A DNA stretch of 54,562 bases from Candidatus Kuenenia stuttgartensis (GCA_945865635.1 CAMBEP010000033.1:1-54562), one strand, 5' to 3'; shown: positions 35,944-45,677, counted from the first letter of the stretch. Made by a program: numbers and translations. Notes: generated from the letters alone by a model not told the origin.

Positions 35944-37287
35944 ATGTCCGATTCATCGTTTTCAAGAATCAATCGTCGTCAGGTGTTGAGAGGCTCTGTT
36001 GGGCTCTTTGCAGCCCCTGCTTTCATTCCGCGCCTGATCTCGGCGGCCCCTTCGGAGCGTGTGCGGCATGCCAGCTTTGGTGCAGGCGGAATGGCAGGTG
36101 CGGACCTTTCTTCGATCGCATCCCACAAGAATGTTGACTTGGTGGCTGTGGCCGATGTGGACATGGCCCGAGCCGAATCGCTCAAAAAGCAGTACCCCAA
36201 GATTGAGGTGTTTCAGGACTTCCGGAAACTGCTGGACAAGCTTGGCCCCATGGGGCTGGATAGTGTGAATGTGAGTACGCCGGATCACATGCATGCTCCG
36301 ATTGGTGCGACGGCCATGGCGCACAACCTGGCAGTTTATGGGCAGAAGCCTTTAACTCACGACATTTACGAATCGCGACGGCTCTCGGAAATTGCGGCTG
36401 AGAAGAAACTGGTCACACAGATGGGCGTGCAGATCCATTCCGCTCGTGAATACAGGGCAGCAGTGGCCTGGGTTCAGGAGGGTGTGATCGGCAAGGTCAA
36501 GGAAGTCCACACCTGGTCGAGCAAGAAGTGGGGCGACCCGACCAGCTTGCCTAAGAGTGCGAACTCTGTTCCAGCCAGTCTGGACTGGCAGGGATGGCTG
36601 GGCGTGTGCAGCGATCGTCCGTTTATTGGCGATGGCTACTATCATCCGGGCAACTGGAGACGTAGACTCGACTTCGGCACAGGCACCTTTGGAGACATGG
36701 GGTGTCATATTTATGACCCGGTTTTCAAGGCTTTGGATCTGACCGCCCCGATCTCCGTCACTTTCGACGGTATACCTCCAAACGCCACCAATTGGGCGAA
36801 CGACGCCCAGGTGCTTTATGTCTTCCCAGGGAATAAGTTTACGGACGGAGAAACTGTCAATGTGACATGGTATGACGGCGATCGCCGCCCGCCTCAGTCT
36901 GTGATCGATGCCATTAAGCCGAACGGGCTGCCGGATCAGGGATCCGTCTTTTTTGGAACGACGGGGATTTTGATTCTGCCGCATGTGGCCATGCCGATCA
37001 TTGTGGGCGAGGATCCTGAAAAGACGAAAAATCGACCATCCCCATCGGGTGCGAACCACTGGCACCAGTTTGTGGATGCGGTTCAGGGCAATGGCAAAAC
37101 CTCAGCCCATTTTGGATATTCTGGCCCACTGACGGAGTCGATCCTTCTGGGCGGAGTCGCCTCGCGCTATCCGGGCGAGAAACTGCTCTGGAATGCCCGG
37201 AAGCTGGAATTCAGCAACAAGCCCGAAGCGGGAAAATACGTTAGAAAAACATATCGCAAGGGCTGGGATGTCCCAGGCCTTTCCTGA
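35944..37287 (+). CDS. Gfo/Idh/MocA family oxidoreductase, RR-leader, second copy
   Basis: 447 aa. The RR leader NRRQVLRGSVGLFAAPA is followed by the Rossmann fold (HASFGAGGMAGADL, VDLVAVADVDMARAESL) and the catalytic-lysine region QKPLTHDIYESRRLSE. The loop at PDHMHAPIGATAMAHN and the C-terminal domain blocks GTGTFGDMGCHIYDPVFKAL and GANHWHQFVDAVQGNGKTSA are typical of the exported planctomycete/verrucomicrobial subgroup. It is followed 92 bp later by the double DUF1080 gene on the same strand; Gfo/Idh/MocA plus DUF1080 is a known pairing for forming and hydrolysing 3-keto-glycosides. The substrate is unknown. Confidence 0.92.
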   Translation: MSDSSFSRINRRQVLRGSVGLFAAPAFIPRLISAAPSERVRHASFGAGGMAGADLSSIASHKNVDLVAVADVDMARAESLKKQYPKIEVFQDFRKLLDKLGPMGLDSVNVSTPDHMHAPIGATAMAHNLAVYGQKPLTHDIYESRRLSEIAAEKKLVTQMGVQIHSAREYRAAVAWVQEGVIGKVKEVHTWSSKKWGDPTSLPKSANSVPASLDWQGWLGVCSDRPFIGDGYYHPGNWRRRLDFGTGTFGDMGCHIYDPVFKALDLTAPISVTFDGIPPNATNWANDAQVLYVFPGNKFTDGETVNVTWYDGDRRPPQSVIDAIKPNGLPDQGSVFFGTTGILILPHVAMPIIVGEDPEKTKNRPSPSGANHWHQFVDAVQGNGKTSAHFGYSGPLTESILLGGVASRYPGEKLLWNARKLEFSNKPEAGKYVRKTYRKGWDVPGLS

Positions 37288-37379
37288 TCAAGTTCTTCCG
37301 CGTATCATGTAGAAAATTCCGTCTGTCCCTTGAAAACTTGTCCTATTCCACCCTCACATTCTCAGAAGGTTCTAGAATC

Positions 37380-38708
37380 ATGAATCGCCGCGATTTTGTC
37401 CGTAACACCGCCCTGCTTTCGGCTTCGACAGCTTTGGGCAGCATGAATTTGATTTCATCGGTTCAGGCCGACGAAATTCCAGCCGGGTTTACATCGATTT
37501 TCAACGGCAAAGACCTCACAGGCTGGTTTGGTATGCCGCACTTTGATCCTCGCAAATACTTTGCGATGACAACAGAGGCCAAGGCCGCCTATCGTGCAAG
37601 CCAGCAGGCGGATTTTGAAAAGCACTGGACAGTTCAAAACGGCGACCTCGTCAATGACGGTTTTGGTCCTTACGCCACAAGCGACAAGAACTATACCGAT
37701 TTCGAGCTGCTGATTGACTATAAAACCGTGGCCAAAGCCGATAGCGGAATTTATCTGAAGGCCAATCCACAGGTTCAGATTTGGGATTCCGTTGATCCAT
37801 CCAAATTCAGCCTTGGTGCTGACAAAGGATCGGGCGGGCTCTGGAACAATTCCAAAGGTGCCGCCGGCAAAGACCCTCTTGTGCTTGCTGACAAGCCATT
37901 CGGCGAGTGGAACAAGTTCAAGATTCGCCAACTTGGTGCCCGCACCTGGGTCTGGCTCAATGGCAAGCTGGTGGTTGACAATGCCATCATGGAAAATTTC
38001 TGGGACCGTGCCACCCCCCTGTTTGCCAACGGCCCATTCCAGCTTCAGACCCACGGCGGCGAAATTCGCTGGAAGAACATTGCTGTTCGTGAGATCGGCG
38101 ATATTGAAGCGGCTTCCATCCTGCGTGGCAAAAGCGATCCAGAAGGATTTACGTCCCTCTTCAATGGCACATCGCTCGACGCCTGGACCGGCGCAGCCGA
38201 CAACTATGAAATTCGCGACGGTGCCATCGCCTGCAAAAAAGGCAAGGGCGGCGTACTTCATACCAAGGAAAAGTTCGGCGATTTCATTGCCAGAGTTGAA
38301 TTCAAGCTTCCTGCCGCCGGAAACAACGGTTTGGCCATTCGCTACCCAGGCAACGGCGATCCTGCCTATTCTGGCATGACAGAACTGCAAATCCTAGACG
38401 ACGGGCACCAAAAATATAAGAGCATCGATAATCGTCAGGCACACGGATCCGCCTATGGCATGGTGGCCGCTGCCCGTGGCTTTCTGCGTCCTGCTGGTCA
38501 GTGGAATTATCAGGAAGTGACCATCAAAGGCAAAACCATCAAGGTTGAGCTCAATGGCAGCATGATCCTGAATGCCGACCTCGATAAAGTCCAAGAATTC
38601 ATGGCCAATTCGCCGCACCCAGGCAAAGACCTGAATGAAGGCTTCTTTGGCTTTGCAGGCCACGGCGACGATGTCATGTTCCGTAATGTTGCCATCAAGA
38701 AAATCTGA
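37380..38708 (+). CDS. tandem DUF1080 (3-keto-disaccharide hydrolase-like) protein
   Basis: 442 aa from ATG 37380, where the RR leader MNRRDFVRNTALLSAS begins. Two DUF1080 domains (concanavalin-like jelly roll) lie in tandem: domain 1 starts at GFTSIFNGKDLTGWFG (about residue 38) and contains NYTDFELLIDYKT, NSGIYLKAN-type strand DSGIYLKAN and WNKFKIRQLGARTWVWLNG; domain 2 starts at GFTSLFNGTSLDAWTG (about 250) and contains FIARVEFKLPAAGNNGLAIR, GMTELQILDD and FFGFAGHGDDVMFRNVAIK. The family has been shown in gut Bacteroides to hydrolyse 3-keto-glycosides. Pairing with the Gfo/Idh/MocA gene just upstream supports that pathway. A strong terminator follows. Confidence 0.9.
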   Translation: MNRRDFVRNTALLSASTALGSMNLISSVQADEIPAGFTSIFNGKDLTGWFGMPHFDPRKYFAMTTEAKAAYRASQQADFEKHWTVQNGDLVNDGFGPYATSDKNYTDFELLIDYKTVAKADSGIYLKANPQVQIWDSVDPSKFSLGADKGSGGLWNNSKGAAGKDPLVLADKPFGEWNKFKIRQLGARTWVWLNGKLVVDNAIMENFWDRATPLFANGPFQLQTHGGEIRWKNIAVREIGDIEAASILRGKSDPEGFTSLFNGTSLDAWTGAADNYEIRDGAIACKKGKGGVLHTKEKFGDFIARVEFKLPAAGNNGLAIRYPGNGDPAYSGMTELQILDDGHQKYKSIDNRQAHGSAYGMVAAARGFLRPAGQWNYQEVTIKGKTIKVELNGSMILNADLDKVQEFMANSPHPGKDLNEGFFGFAGHGDDVMFRNVAIKKI

Positions 38709-38757
38709 GTCGAAGCCCACCATGGGAAATCCCAAGATTTCGCCAGGATGCTGATTA

Positions 38758-38796
38758 ACAAAAAAAGGATGGGATCCGTTCCATCCTTTTTTCATT
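38758..38796 (+). terminator. rho-independent terminator after the DUF1080 gene
   Basis: AAAAAAGGATGG pairs with CCATCCTTTTTT around the loop GATCCGTT, and further T residues follow. It ends the Gfo/Idh/MocA-DUF1080 unit before the alpha/beta hydrolase gene. Confidence 0.85.
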
Positions 38797-38830
38797 TTTA
38801 CACTTGCTGCAAAAAGGGCCATCAAATCAT

Positions 38831-39910
38831 ATGCCAGGCTTAAAATTCCAACTCGCATTGCTATTCTGCTTTCCACTCTCCGCAGCACTCAAAGCCCAGA
38901 TCCCAGACGTACCAACTTATCCCGATCACACCAGACTACTTCTGGTGCGCGAAAACTCTGGCAAAACAACAGAAATCAGATCGGCTGCTGACTGGTCTGT
39001 GCGGCGGGCCCATATCATCTCAAACTTCGAGAAGGTGGCTGGCCCATTGCCCGGCGGCGAACGCAGGGTCCCTCTGGATCTGAAAATTGACGACACGGCA
39101 AATATGAAGAGCTACACGCGTCTCCATATTCAATACGGAGTCGAGCCTGGAGACCGTGCAACAGCCTGGTTACTGATACCGAAAAATATCAAGCCTGGCG
39201 AGAAGCGAGCTGGAATAGTCGCAATTCACCAGACCACAAAGATTGGCAAGGATGAGCCCGCAAACATGGGCGGGCTCAAAAATCTGCACTATGGGCACGA
39301 ACTGGCGGAACGTGGTCATGTGGTGATCTGCCCAGACTATCACCGGTTCGGTGAGCGGATGGTCAACCCCTATAAAACCGGCTGGAAATCCTCAACCATG
39401 AAAGGCGTCTGGGATCATATGAGGGCGGTGGACGTCTTGCAATCCCTACCCGAAGTGGATGGATCGCGCATCGCCGCCATCGGCCATTCTCTCGGCGGTC
39501 ACAACAGCATTTTCTTAGCTTTGATGGACAATCGCGTTAAAGCCATAGTCAGCTCTTGCGGCTACAATGCATTCACCCACTATATGAAGGGCAATATCGC
39601 TGGGTGGAGCCATGAGGGATACATGCCGCTATTGAAATCAGAATTTCAGCTCGACTTGAAGAAAGTTCCATTCGACTGGCCAGAACTCATCGGAGCACTC
39701 GCCCCACGCGGGCTTTACACGAATGCCCCAAAAGGCGACGACAATTTTGCAACCGATGGAGTAAAAATCTGCGAAAACTCAGCCCGCGAAATCTATAACT
39801 TATTGGGAGCTTCCGAAAACCTGATTTTTGCTTATCCTGAAGCCGCACATGATTTCCCTGAACTTGAGCGGAAAGCGTCGTATCAGTTTATTGAACGACA
39901 ATTAAAATAG
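38831..39910 (+). CDS. exported alpha/beta hydrolase (acetyl xylan esterase/dienelactone hydrolase-like)
   Basis: 359 aa from ATG 38831 (the longest frame uses TTG 38804). A signal peptide ends near LKAQI. The nucleophile elbow is GHSLGG with Ser220; the acid is probably in NAPKGDDNFATDG and the His in YPEAAHDFPELERK. The N-terminal segment (SVRRAHIISNFEKVAGPLPG) and YTRLHIQYGVEPGDRATAWL are characteristic of the planctomycete group annotated as acetylxylan esterase or alpha/beta fold hydrolase. It probably deacylates an extracellular carbohydrate. The gene lies after a terminator, so it is likely transcribed from its own promoter in the short gap. Confidence 0.85.
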   Translation: MPGLKFQLALLFCFPLSAALKAQIPDVPTYPDHTRLLLVRENSGKTTEIRSAADWSVRRAHIISNFEKVAGPLPGGERRVPLDLKIDDTANMKSYTRLHIQYGVEPGDRATAWLLIPKNIKPGEKRAGIVAIHQTTKIGKDEPANMGGLKNLHYGHELAERGHVVICPDYHRFGERMVNPYKTGWKSSTMKGVWDHMRAVDVLQSLPEVDGSRIAAIGHSLGGHNSIFLALMDNRVKAIVSSCGYNAFTHYMKGNIAGWSHEGYMPLLKSEFQLDLKKVPFDWPELIGALAPRGLYTNAPKGDDNFATDGVKICENSAREIYNLLGASENLIFAYPEAAHDFPELERKASYQFIERQLK

Positions 39911-40779
39911 CCAGCCAGCTAGAGCAAGTGGCGTGCCTGCAGAAGAATCCGTCCTAGAAAGCAGTTCCAAGATCGTGAAGCAAAGGGGCCCATATACAAA
40001 ACGTCCGCATTTTGAGCCATCTTTGCTCTCAGAAACGACTGTTTCGATCCCCCACCAAATGTATGCCAAAGCCTATGCAATCAAATCGGTTCTGACACTT
40101 ACGAAGGAGCCCTTTTTTTTGAGATGGGGACCTAACCACAGAATGCAGCCAAAACACCTGGGCACCGAACAAAATCATTCGCAGATGAAGAACGTTTGCC
40201 TTTGGCAAATAGCTCGAAAAATCATCCAAACATTGAAGACTGGTCTCACGGAATTCTGCTTCGATCACAAACCTCCTGAAAACCACTTTTAGCATTACAA
40301 AACTACACTGCTAAGATCAGAACCGATGACGCCATAACAGAAACGACAAAACCACCCAACAAAACAACGCCAGATCCATTTACTTACTTTAGACAAGATA
40401 CATACGAATAGGTAAAGTAATAAGGGAATAAAGCCGGTCATAACGAAACTAAAGAGAATCAGAAAACTTCGGTTACACTTTTTAATATTTCCACAACATG
40501 ATATTTAATAAATACTTACGCCACTTTTTTATTTATGTCGAAATATTTCTTTAGAGAGTCATCGTAAAGATACTATATTCCTGATGTGGATTTCGCGATG
40601 CTTTTGGGAGTTGATTGTATGTCAACCCGAGGCGTCTTTTCGCATAACGTTTCTCATGATTTTATAGGCATGAGTTGAATGCGTACCTCCGCGCATTGGC
40701 AAACAGTTCGAAAACAAATCCGTTTTGAATCAGAACAGACCACAATCTAGACTCATTTGAGAAAGTAACCAATTCAGTG
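39911..40779. other. 869-bp AT-rich non-coding region upstream of the adhesin
   Basis: A GTG-initiated frame (39933-40292, 119 aa) has no family resemblance, no ribosome binding site and biased composition, so I do not call it. The second half (about 40300-40700) is markedly AT-rich and probably carries the adhesin promoter and a long leader; no clear -35/-10 pair stands out. Confidence 0.4.
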
Positions 40780-43700
40780 ATGCCCAGAATAATCGACGGT
40801 TTTTCCGATTCTATCGGTTGGACAGCAAGAGGTTTGGCTTCGAAACGAAGATCGAAACGCAAGACCTTCCTGAGTTTTTACGCAGGCGAGTTGGAAATGC
40901 GTCAGATGCTTGCAACCTTTACGGTCACGTCAAACTCTGATAGTGGAACTGGTTCGTTAAGGCAGATCATAGCTGATGCCAGTGGTGACGACACAAGCCT
41001 GCCTCATATCATCAATTTCAATACTTCAGCAGGCGGGGCATTTGCAAACACCAGTACGATTACACTGACTTCCGGAGTATTGAATATTTCGGGAGCAAAT
41101 CTGACAGACCTAACGATTAATGGACCAGGAGAATCGCTCCTAACGATTTCTGGAAACGACTTATCGGGGATTTTTCAGATCGCAGCCCCATCAACACTCA
41201 ATAATCTGACCTTGGCAAATGGCACAGGGGCTTTAGGTACTAGTCCTAATGCCAAAGGCGGCGCCATTTATTGCAATTCACCGATCACGGTCAACCATGT
41301 CTCGATCACAAATTCTACAGCAGACTATGGCCGGGGCATTTATATTGACGGTTCGTTGGCAAGCGTATTTGCAAGCAGCATCGAGAATTCCATATGTATT
41401 GCAAATTCAGGATGTCTGACATTGACGGGCGGCAGAATGGGCGAGCCTGTGGTCGCAACCAGTGCGAACCAAATCACAGTGAATGATTATAATCATTCAC
41501 TGGAACTAGGCAGAATCGTGGCTGATTCCCTGAATATCAGTCAACTCTCTGGGAATATTACGCAAGTTAATGGCACAAATATGGTTGTAAACGGTGCTGC
41601 GAATCTGAGTTCGCCTGGCAGTATCTTATTAAGCAACACATCGAATGATTTTATGACAATCAGTGCAAACGGATCGGATATTGCCATTGCAGACTCAACA
41701 GAGCTTGCCATTGAAAGTATTGTATCCACCGGAAATGTGACACTTAGCTCTTTAGATCAGATAAATTTAGGATTAACAGGCGATGGCAGGATAACAATCA
41801 ATGGTAATGGATTTCTCAATGTGGAATCCAAGACATCGATCTTGGTTACAGTCCCAACAACAACCCAGAGCGGTAACATCAGCCTGACAGCCAATGGTGG
41901 TGCAAATGGTAGTTATGTAAATAAAAGCACATCGGGTGTGGTGATCGGCGACCCTAATAATCATGATGTCCGATTGACAACTCAGGGTGGAAACATCGTA
42001 ATTATTGGAAAAGGTGGTGGAATTGTTGACAGTAATCGATATGGTGTCCGATTATATTCAGGAGCAAATATCACAAGTGGTGGATCTGGATCAGTTGAAA
42101 TAACAGGCTATGGGGGATACTCCTGTTCAACAAAAAGCTATAATCAGGGAGTTTCATTAGCCGACAGCGGTACGCGTATTAGTTCTAATGGAGGTGATGT
42201 CAGAATTACTGGTTTTGGGAATGGCTCAGGCTCGTCTTCGTATGGAGTTGGGGTCTCATTGTCGGGCGGATCGATAATCACATCCGGAAATAATGGTAAT
42301 GTCACCGTTTCAGGCACTGGTGGAAGTGGCTCTGGCAATTATAACTATGGAGTCAGCATTATTGGTGGTAGCCGGATCGGCGCCGGTGGTATGGGAAGAA
42401 CAGAAGTCAATGGAAGGGGAGTTGCAACGTCTGCCACAGCCCATGGAATCTTATTAAATGGATCCACCAGTTCTTCGATCCGATCGGGCGGTGGGCTGAT
42501 ATGCGTGATTGGTGTTTCAGGATCAAACATAGCTGGCATGGGACTGAAGCTGGACAATAGTTTCGGAGGAACTCCGAATATGAGTTCTCCAGGTGGAACG
42601 ATTGTGATCAAGGCAGATCGAATAGATTTGGCTGCAAACACATCCATCAATGCAACCCCCAGCGGCACAGTCACAATTTATCCGAATACATCTGGTAGAA
42701 GCATCAATGTGGGCGGTGCTGATGATTCATCAAACCTTGGCCTGAGCAATGCCGAGATTAATAATATCACAGCATCAACGTTGACTATAGGAAATAGTTC
42801 GGCAGGTAATATCAGTATTTCGTTGTCATTAAGCCCAGCACAGTCGAGTAATCTGACCCTACTTACGGGAGGTCTGATTCGTCAGGGTGCGAATATCACA
42901 ACAATAGGGACACTCAAATATTCAAGTCCGGTCTTGCTTACAGGAAATTCGACTGCAACTGGAGCCAATATCAGTTTTTGTTCAACACTTAATGGTGGTT
43001 TTGCCATGAACACAGTTAGCAGTGGGAGTATTATATTCAATGCGACTGTTGGCAACTCCACACCTCTCACAAGTCTTTCTTCAAATGGTCCAGGTATCGC
43101 AAATCTATTTGCCAATATTACAACAACGGGGGCTCAGACTTATACAAGTCGTGTTTTAATCAGAGGAAACTCACAACTCAATACCAGCAACAGTTCCATC
43201 AGTTTTGGCAATTCAGTCAATGGCAACTCAGATCTGCAGATCTTGGCTGGTAGTGGTAATGTTTCATTCGGCGCCCAGGTGGGAACTGACCAGCCTTTAA
43301 ATAATTTAACATTCCTCTCTGCCAATCAGATCTCTGTTGCAGGAAGTTTGAACTCTACCAATATTTTCGTGAATTCTGGTAGCCTTGATATCAACAGTCT
43401 TTTTACGTCTGATTTAACAGTCAATGGCGGAACAGTGAATATTCGGTCCGGAGGCCAGGTTACAGGGCAAGTCAACTTGATTGCAGGTTCCCTGAATTCT
43501 GCAAATCTGATTACAGGAAATCTGACTGTTACAAATGGAACGGCAAGCCTTGATACAACTGCCCAACTGATTGGAAATGCAAATATAATCTCTGGAAGTC
43601 TCAATTCTGCCAATATTATTTCAGGCAGCCTGAGTGTAAATGGAGGTTTTGTCAACTTGCCAATATCTTCACGTATTTATGGCCAGACATTCGTCAATAA

Positions 43701-45117
43701 TGGCGTTCTGGTCAATTCAGGGCGCCTTTCCAGCAATCTCGTCATCAATAATGGCACATCCAACCTGGTTTACGGTTCCGAGATTATGGGATCCATTGCA
43801 ATGAACCATGGAAACCTTTATCTTAATACAGCTGTCAGCGGTAATCTGACAGTGTCAGGAGGCACCTTATTCACCTATGCCAATAGCACCTCTGTTTCGA
43901 GCCTGATATTGGGTAATGATTCTGTATGGAATGCAAGCGGCTCTGGCTTATCGAATTTTGGTGGTATCACTGCGGCCCAGGCAACGATCGGAGCCAATGC
44001 CAGCTTGGTATTGACTGCTCCTGCCATGACCATATACCAGTCGTTCAAGCTTATTGACAACACGGGTATTGCACCAATAAACGGGACGTTTCTGAATCTT
44101 GCACAAAACGAAGCAATCAGCAGTAACGGAATGCCACTGGTTGCAAATTATTCAGGAGGCTCTGGTGGCAATGACCTGGTATTGACAGACACACCATCGT
44201 TATTAAAGATTGTCGCTGGAAACAATCAGACTGCTTCTTCAAATGTGGAATTTGGCTCATATCTGACAGTGCAATTGCTTGGTGGAGCTGGCAACGCGAC
44301 CCCCGTTGCAGGCGCCCACATTCTTTTTCAAATGCCTGTTCCAGTATCAAATTGCAGTTTTGCGAGCGGTTATTTCAATAACGATCCAGCCAATCTCACA
44401 GCCAATTTGGTGACGGATATCAATGGCAACGCGACGATCCGGATTTATGGAGGCGTAAACCCAGGCCCTTTCAATATCCAGCCCGTGGTGACTGAGGACA
44501 GAAGTTTCTGGCAGACATTCAATCTGGGTGTTGTCGGGCTGGCAGTCCAGAAGCAGTCGATCAATCGGTCAAATGTGAGGTATCTCGATTTGGTCCTGGC
44601 GAATCCGAATTCGATCCCTGACTTGAATTCGCTGAACAGCAACTTGGTGCTGCGTCAGTTTAAGACTGCCAGCCTGACGGGTGGTGCGGTGATGGGCACA
44701 CCGTCGAATTTGACGCTCGATTCGACCAACTGCAGCAAGACTACGGTGGGATGGACATTTGATTTTGGCGTGGGCGGGATTGGCGTTGGTGGAGCGGATT
44801 CGACCACATCTGATGGGGTCTATCAGGTTGTGAACAAGCCAGGGGCAAGCGTTACGATTCCGGGATATGCGTTTCACAGGCTTCTGGGTGATGTCAACGG
44901 CGACAAAGTTGTGGATTCGGCTGACACAGCCTTGGTGAACCGACTGACGGGCAGCTTGGCATGGCGCTATAATTGTGGATTAACGAGTGTGCCTCAGGGC
45001 GATTACTTTTATCTGGCGTCATCCAAGTGGGTGGGCGATACGAATGGAGATGGCCGGGTGAATGCGACTGATGTGAACATCACCACGCGTTGGCGAGGTC
45101 GTCGGGTTTCGTATTAA
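40780..45117 (+). CDS. giant repetitive adhesin-like protein with C-terminal dockerin motifs
   Basis: 1445 aa. The N-terminus has no classical signal peptide but carries the planctomycete LEPRxLL-like element (ELEMRQMLATFTVTSN), which marks secreted giant proteins in this phylum. Next come a choice-of-anchor/CSLREA-like beta-helix start (DSGTGSLRQIIADASGDD, TLNNLTLANGTGALG) and about 1000 residues of Ser/Thr/Gly/Asn-rich parallel beta-helix, including repeats of the form SLNSANIISGSLSVNGG and NLVINNGTSNLVYG (about 860-1060), similar to autotransporter-associated strands. An Ig-like segment (about 1150-1230) precedes the end, which holds two EF-hand-like dockerin motifs: GDVNGDKVVDSADT (about 1370) and GDTNGDGRVNATDV. 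No matching cohesin is present in the window. Likely roles are surface structure or attachment. Confidence 0.85.
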   Translation: MPRIIDGFSDSIGWTARGLASKRRSKRKTFLSFYAGELEMRQMLATFTVTSNSDSGTGSLRQIIADASGDDTSLPHIINFNTSAGGAFANTSTITLTSGVLNISGANLTDLTINGPGESLLTISGNDLSGIFQIAAPSTLNNLTLANGTGALGTSPNAKGGAIYCNSPITVNHVSITNSTADYGRGIYIDGSLASVFASSIENSICIANSGCLTLTGGRMGEPVVATSANQITVNDYNHSLELGRIVADSLNISQLSGNITQVNGTNMVVNGAANLSSPGSILLSNTSNDFMTISANGSDIAIADSTELAIESIVSTGNVTLSSLDQINLGLTGDGRITINGNGFLNVESKTSILVTVPTTTQSGNISLTANGGANGSYVNKSTSGVVIGDPNNHDVRLTTQGGNIVIIGKGGGIVDSNRYGVRLYSGANITSGGSGSVEITGYGGYSCSTKSYNQGVSLADSGTRISSNGGDVRITGFGNGSGSSSYGVGVSLSGGSIITSGNNGNVTVSGTGGSGSGNYNYGVSIIGGSRIGAGGMGRTEVNGRGVATSATAHGILLNGSTSSSIRSGGGLICVIGVSGSNIAGMGLKLDNSFGGTPNMSSPGGTIVIKADRIDLAANTSINATPSGTVTIYPNTSGRSINVGGADDSSNLGLSNAEINNITASTLTIGNSSAGNISISLSLSPAQSSNLTLLTGGLIRQGANITTIGTLKYSSPVLLTGNSTATGANISFCSTLNGGFAMNTVSSGSIIFNATVGNSTPLTSLSSNGPGIANLFANITTTGAQTYTSRVLIRGNSQLNTSNSSISFGNSVNGNSDLQILAGSGNVSFGAQVGTDQPLNNLTFLSANQISVAGSLNSTNIFVNSGSLDINSLFTSDLTVNGGTVNIRSGGQVTGQVNLIAGSLNSANLITGNLTVTNGTASLDTTAQLIGNANIISGSLNSANIISGSLSVNGGFVNLPISSRIYGQTFVNNGVLVNSGRLSSNLVINNGTSNLVYGSEIMGSIAMNHGNLYLNTAVSGNLTVSGGTLFTYANSTSVSSLILGNDSVWNASGSGLSNFGGITAAQATIGANASLVLTAPAMTIYQSFKLIDNTGIAPINGTFLNLAQNEAISSNGMPLVANYSGGSGGNDLVLTDTPSLLKIVAGNNQTASSNVEFGSYLTVQLLGGAGNATPVAGAHILFQMPVPVSNCSFASGYFNNDPANLTANLVTDINGNATIRIYGGVNPGPFNIQPVVTEDRSFWQTFNLGVVGLAVQKQSINRSNVRYLDLVLANPNSIPDLNSLNSNLVLRQFKTASLTGGAVMGTPSNLTLDSTNCSKTTVGWTFDFGVGGIGVGGADSTTSDGVYQVVNKPGASVTIPGYAFHRLLGDVNGDKVVDSADTALVNRLTGSLAWRYNCGLTSVPQGDYFYLASSKWVGDTNGDGRVNATDVNITTRWRGRRVSY

Positions 45118-45159
45118 ATGGAAGAGGTCTAAAAACAACCTAAAAAGAGGGATGTATAC

Positions 45160-45417
45160 TCTTCGCGACCATTAATGACACTTTTTGATCGCGACGATGT
45201 CGGAGGCATCGCAGCCAGTAGCCGGTGGTTGAGGAGCGTCAGCAACGACACCACCGGACGACAACGCGGCATAAGGTCTTGCACCCCTGCCGGGGTGCCA
45301 GCAGCTTTTACCCCCATCTCATAACCGGAAGGTGTCGCTTCGCTCAACCACCGGCTACTTGTTTTGATCCCTCCGGCATCATTCTGATACGATGTATCAT
45401 GTGTGGCCGCGACAACT
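45160..45417. repeat. MITE-like imperfect palindromic repeat, full copy R3 (inverse to R1)
   Basis: Reverse complement aligns with 13681-13936 along its full length. Internal arms AGCCGGTGGTTGAGGAGC (left) and GCTTCGCTCAACCACCGGCT (right) form the long palindrome around a central GCACCCCTGCCGGGGTGC hairpin. Outer ends read TTCGCGACC and GGCCGCGACAA. Confidence 0.8.
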
Positions 45418-45677
45418 ATAGTGATCGGGCAGGTGACGAGCCTGATCCCCCGCCAGCCATTTCTGAGAGATGCCATGGCAAAATATTTTCCTCAAGAGAA
45501 TATTGTCAAGGGTGGATTCATAGCGATATTGTGAGTTCCAAAAAGCTTGAGGAATGGGTCAGGACTTGTCAAGACCCTGATAATCATGGTATACTAAGAT
45601 TATGGATAGTGGGTACCGGCCGATATGCCAAAGGATTTCGGTCAAGAGGTACTTTGATTCCTAAAAGTGCTGGTTGA
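45399..45677 (+). CDS. doubtful 92-aa frame starting in repeat R3
   Basis: The start codon and first eight codons (MCGRDNYS) are the outer end of repeat R3, and the rest (ERCHGKIFSSREYCQGWIHS, LEEWVRTCQDPDNHG) runs into unique sequence. I recognise no family. The same MCGRDNYS start is made by copy R4 at 54198. It may be the fossil end of an older gene broken by the insertion, or a chance frame. The remainder of 45678-45857 is the fusA leader, without other features. Confidence 0.2.
   Translation: MCGRDNYSDRAGDEPDPPPAISERCHGKIFSSREYCQGWIHSDIVSSKKLEEWVRTCQDPDNHGILRLWIVGTGRYAKGFRSRGTLIPKSAG
45566..45595 (+). promoter_or_regulatory. predicted sigma-70-type promoter upstream of fusA
   Basis: TTGTCA (45566-45571), 18-base spacer, TATACT (45590-45595). 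It would give a 5' leader of about 255 bases to ATG 45858. It is the best-looking promoter pair between R3 and fusA. Confidence 0.35.

Noticed and set aside
36352..37065. 237-codon frame antisense to the Gfo/Idh/MocA gene, and a 311-codon frame at 37455-38390 antisense to DUF1080
   Set aside because: Both overlap fully with well supported genes and have no recognisable domains or ribosome binding sites.
39933..40292. 119-codon GTG-initiated frame after the alpha/beta hydrolase gene
   Set aside because: No ribosome binding site, no family resemblance, and composition like the surrounding AT-rich non-coding DNA.
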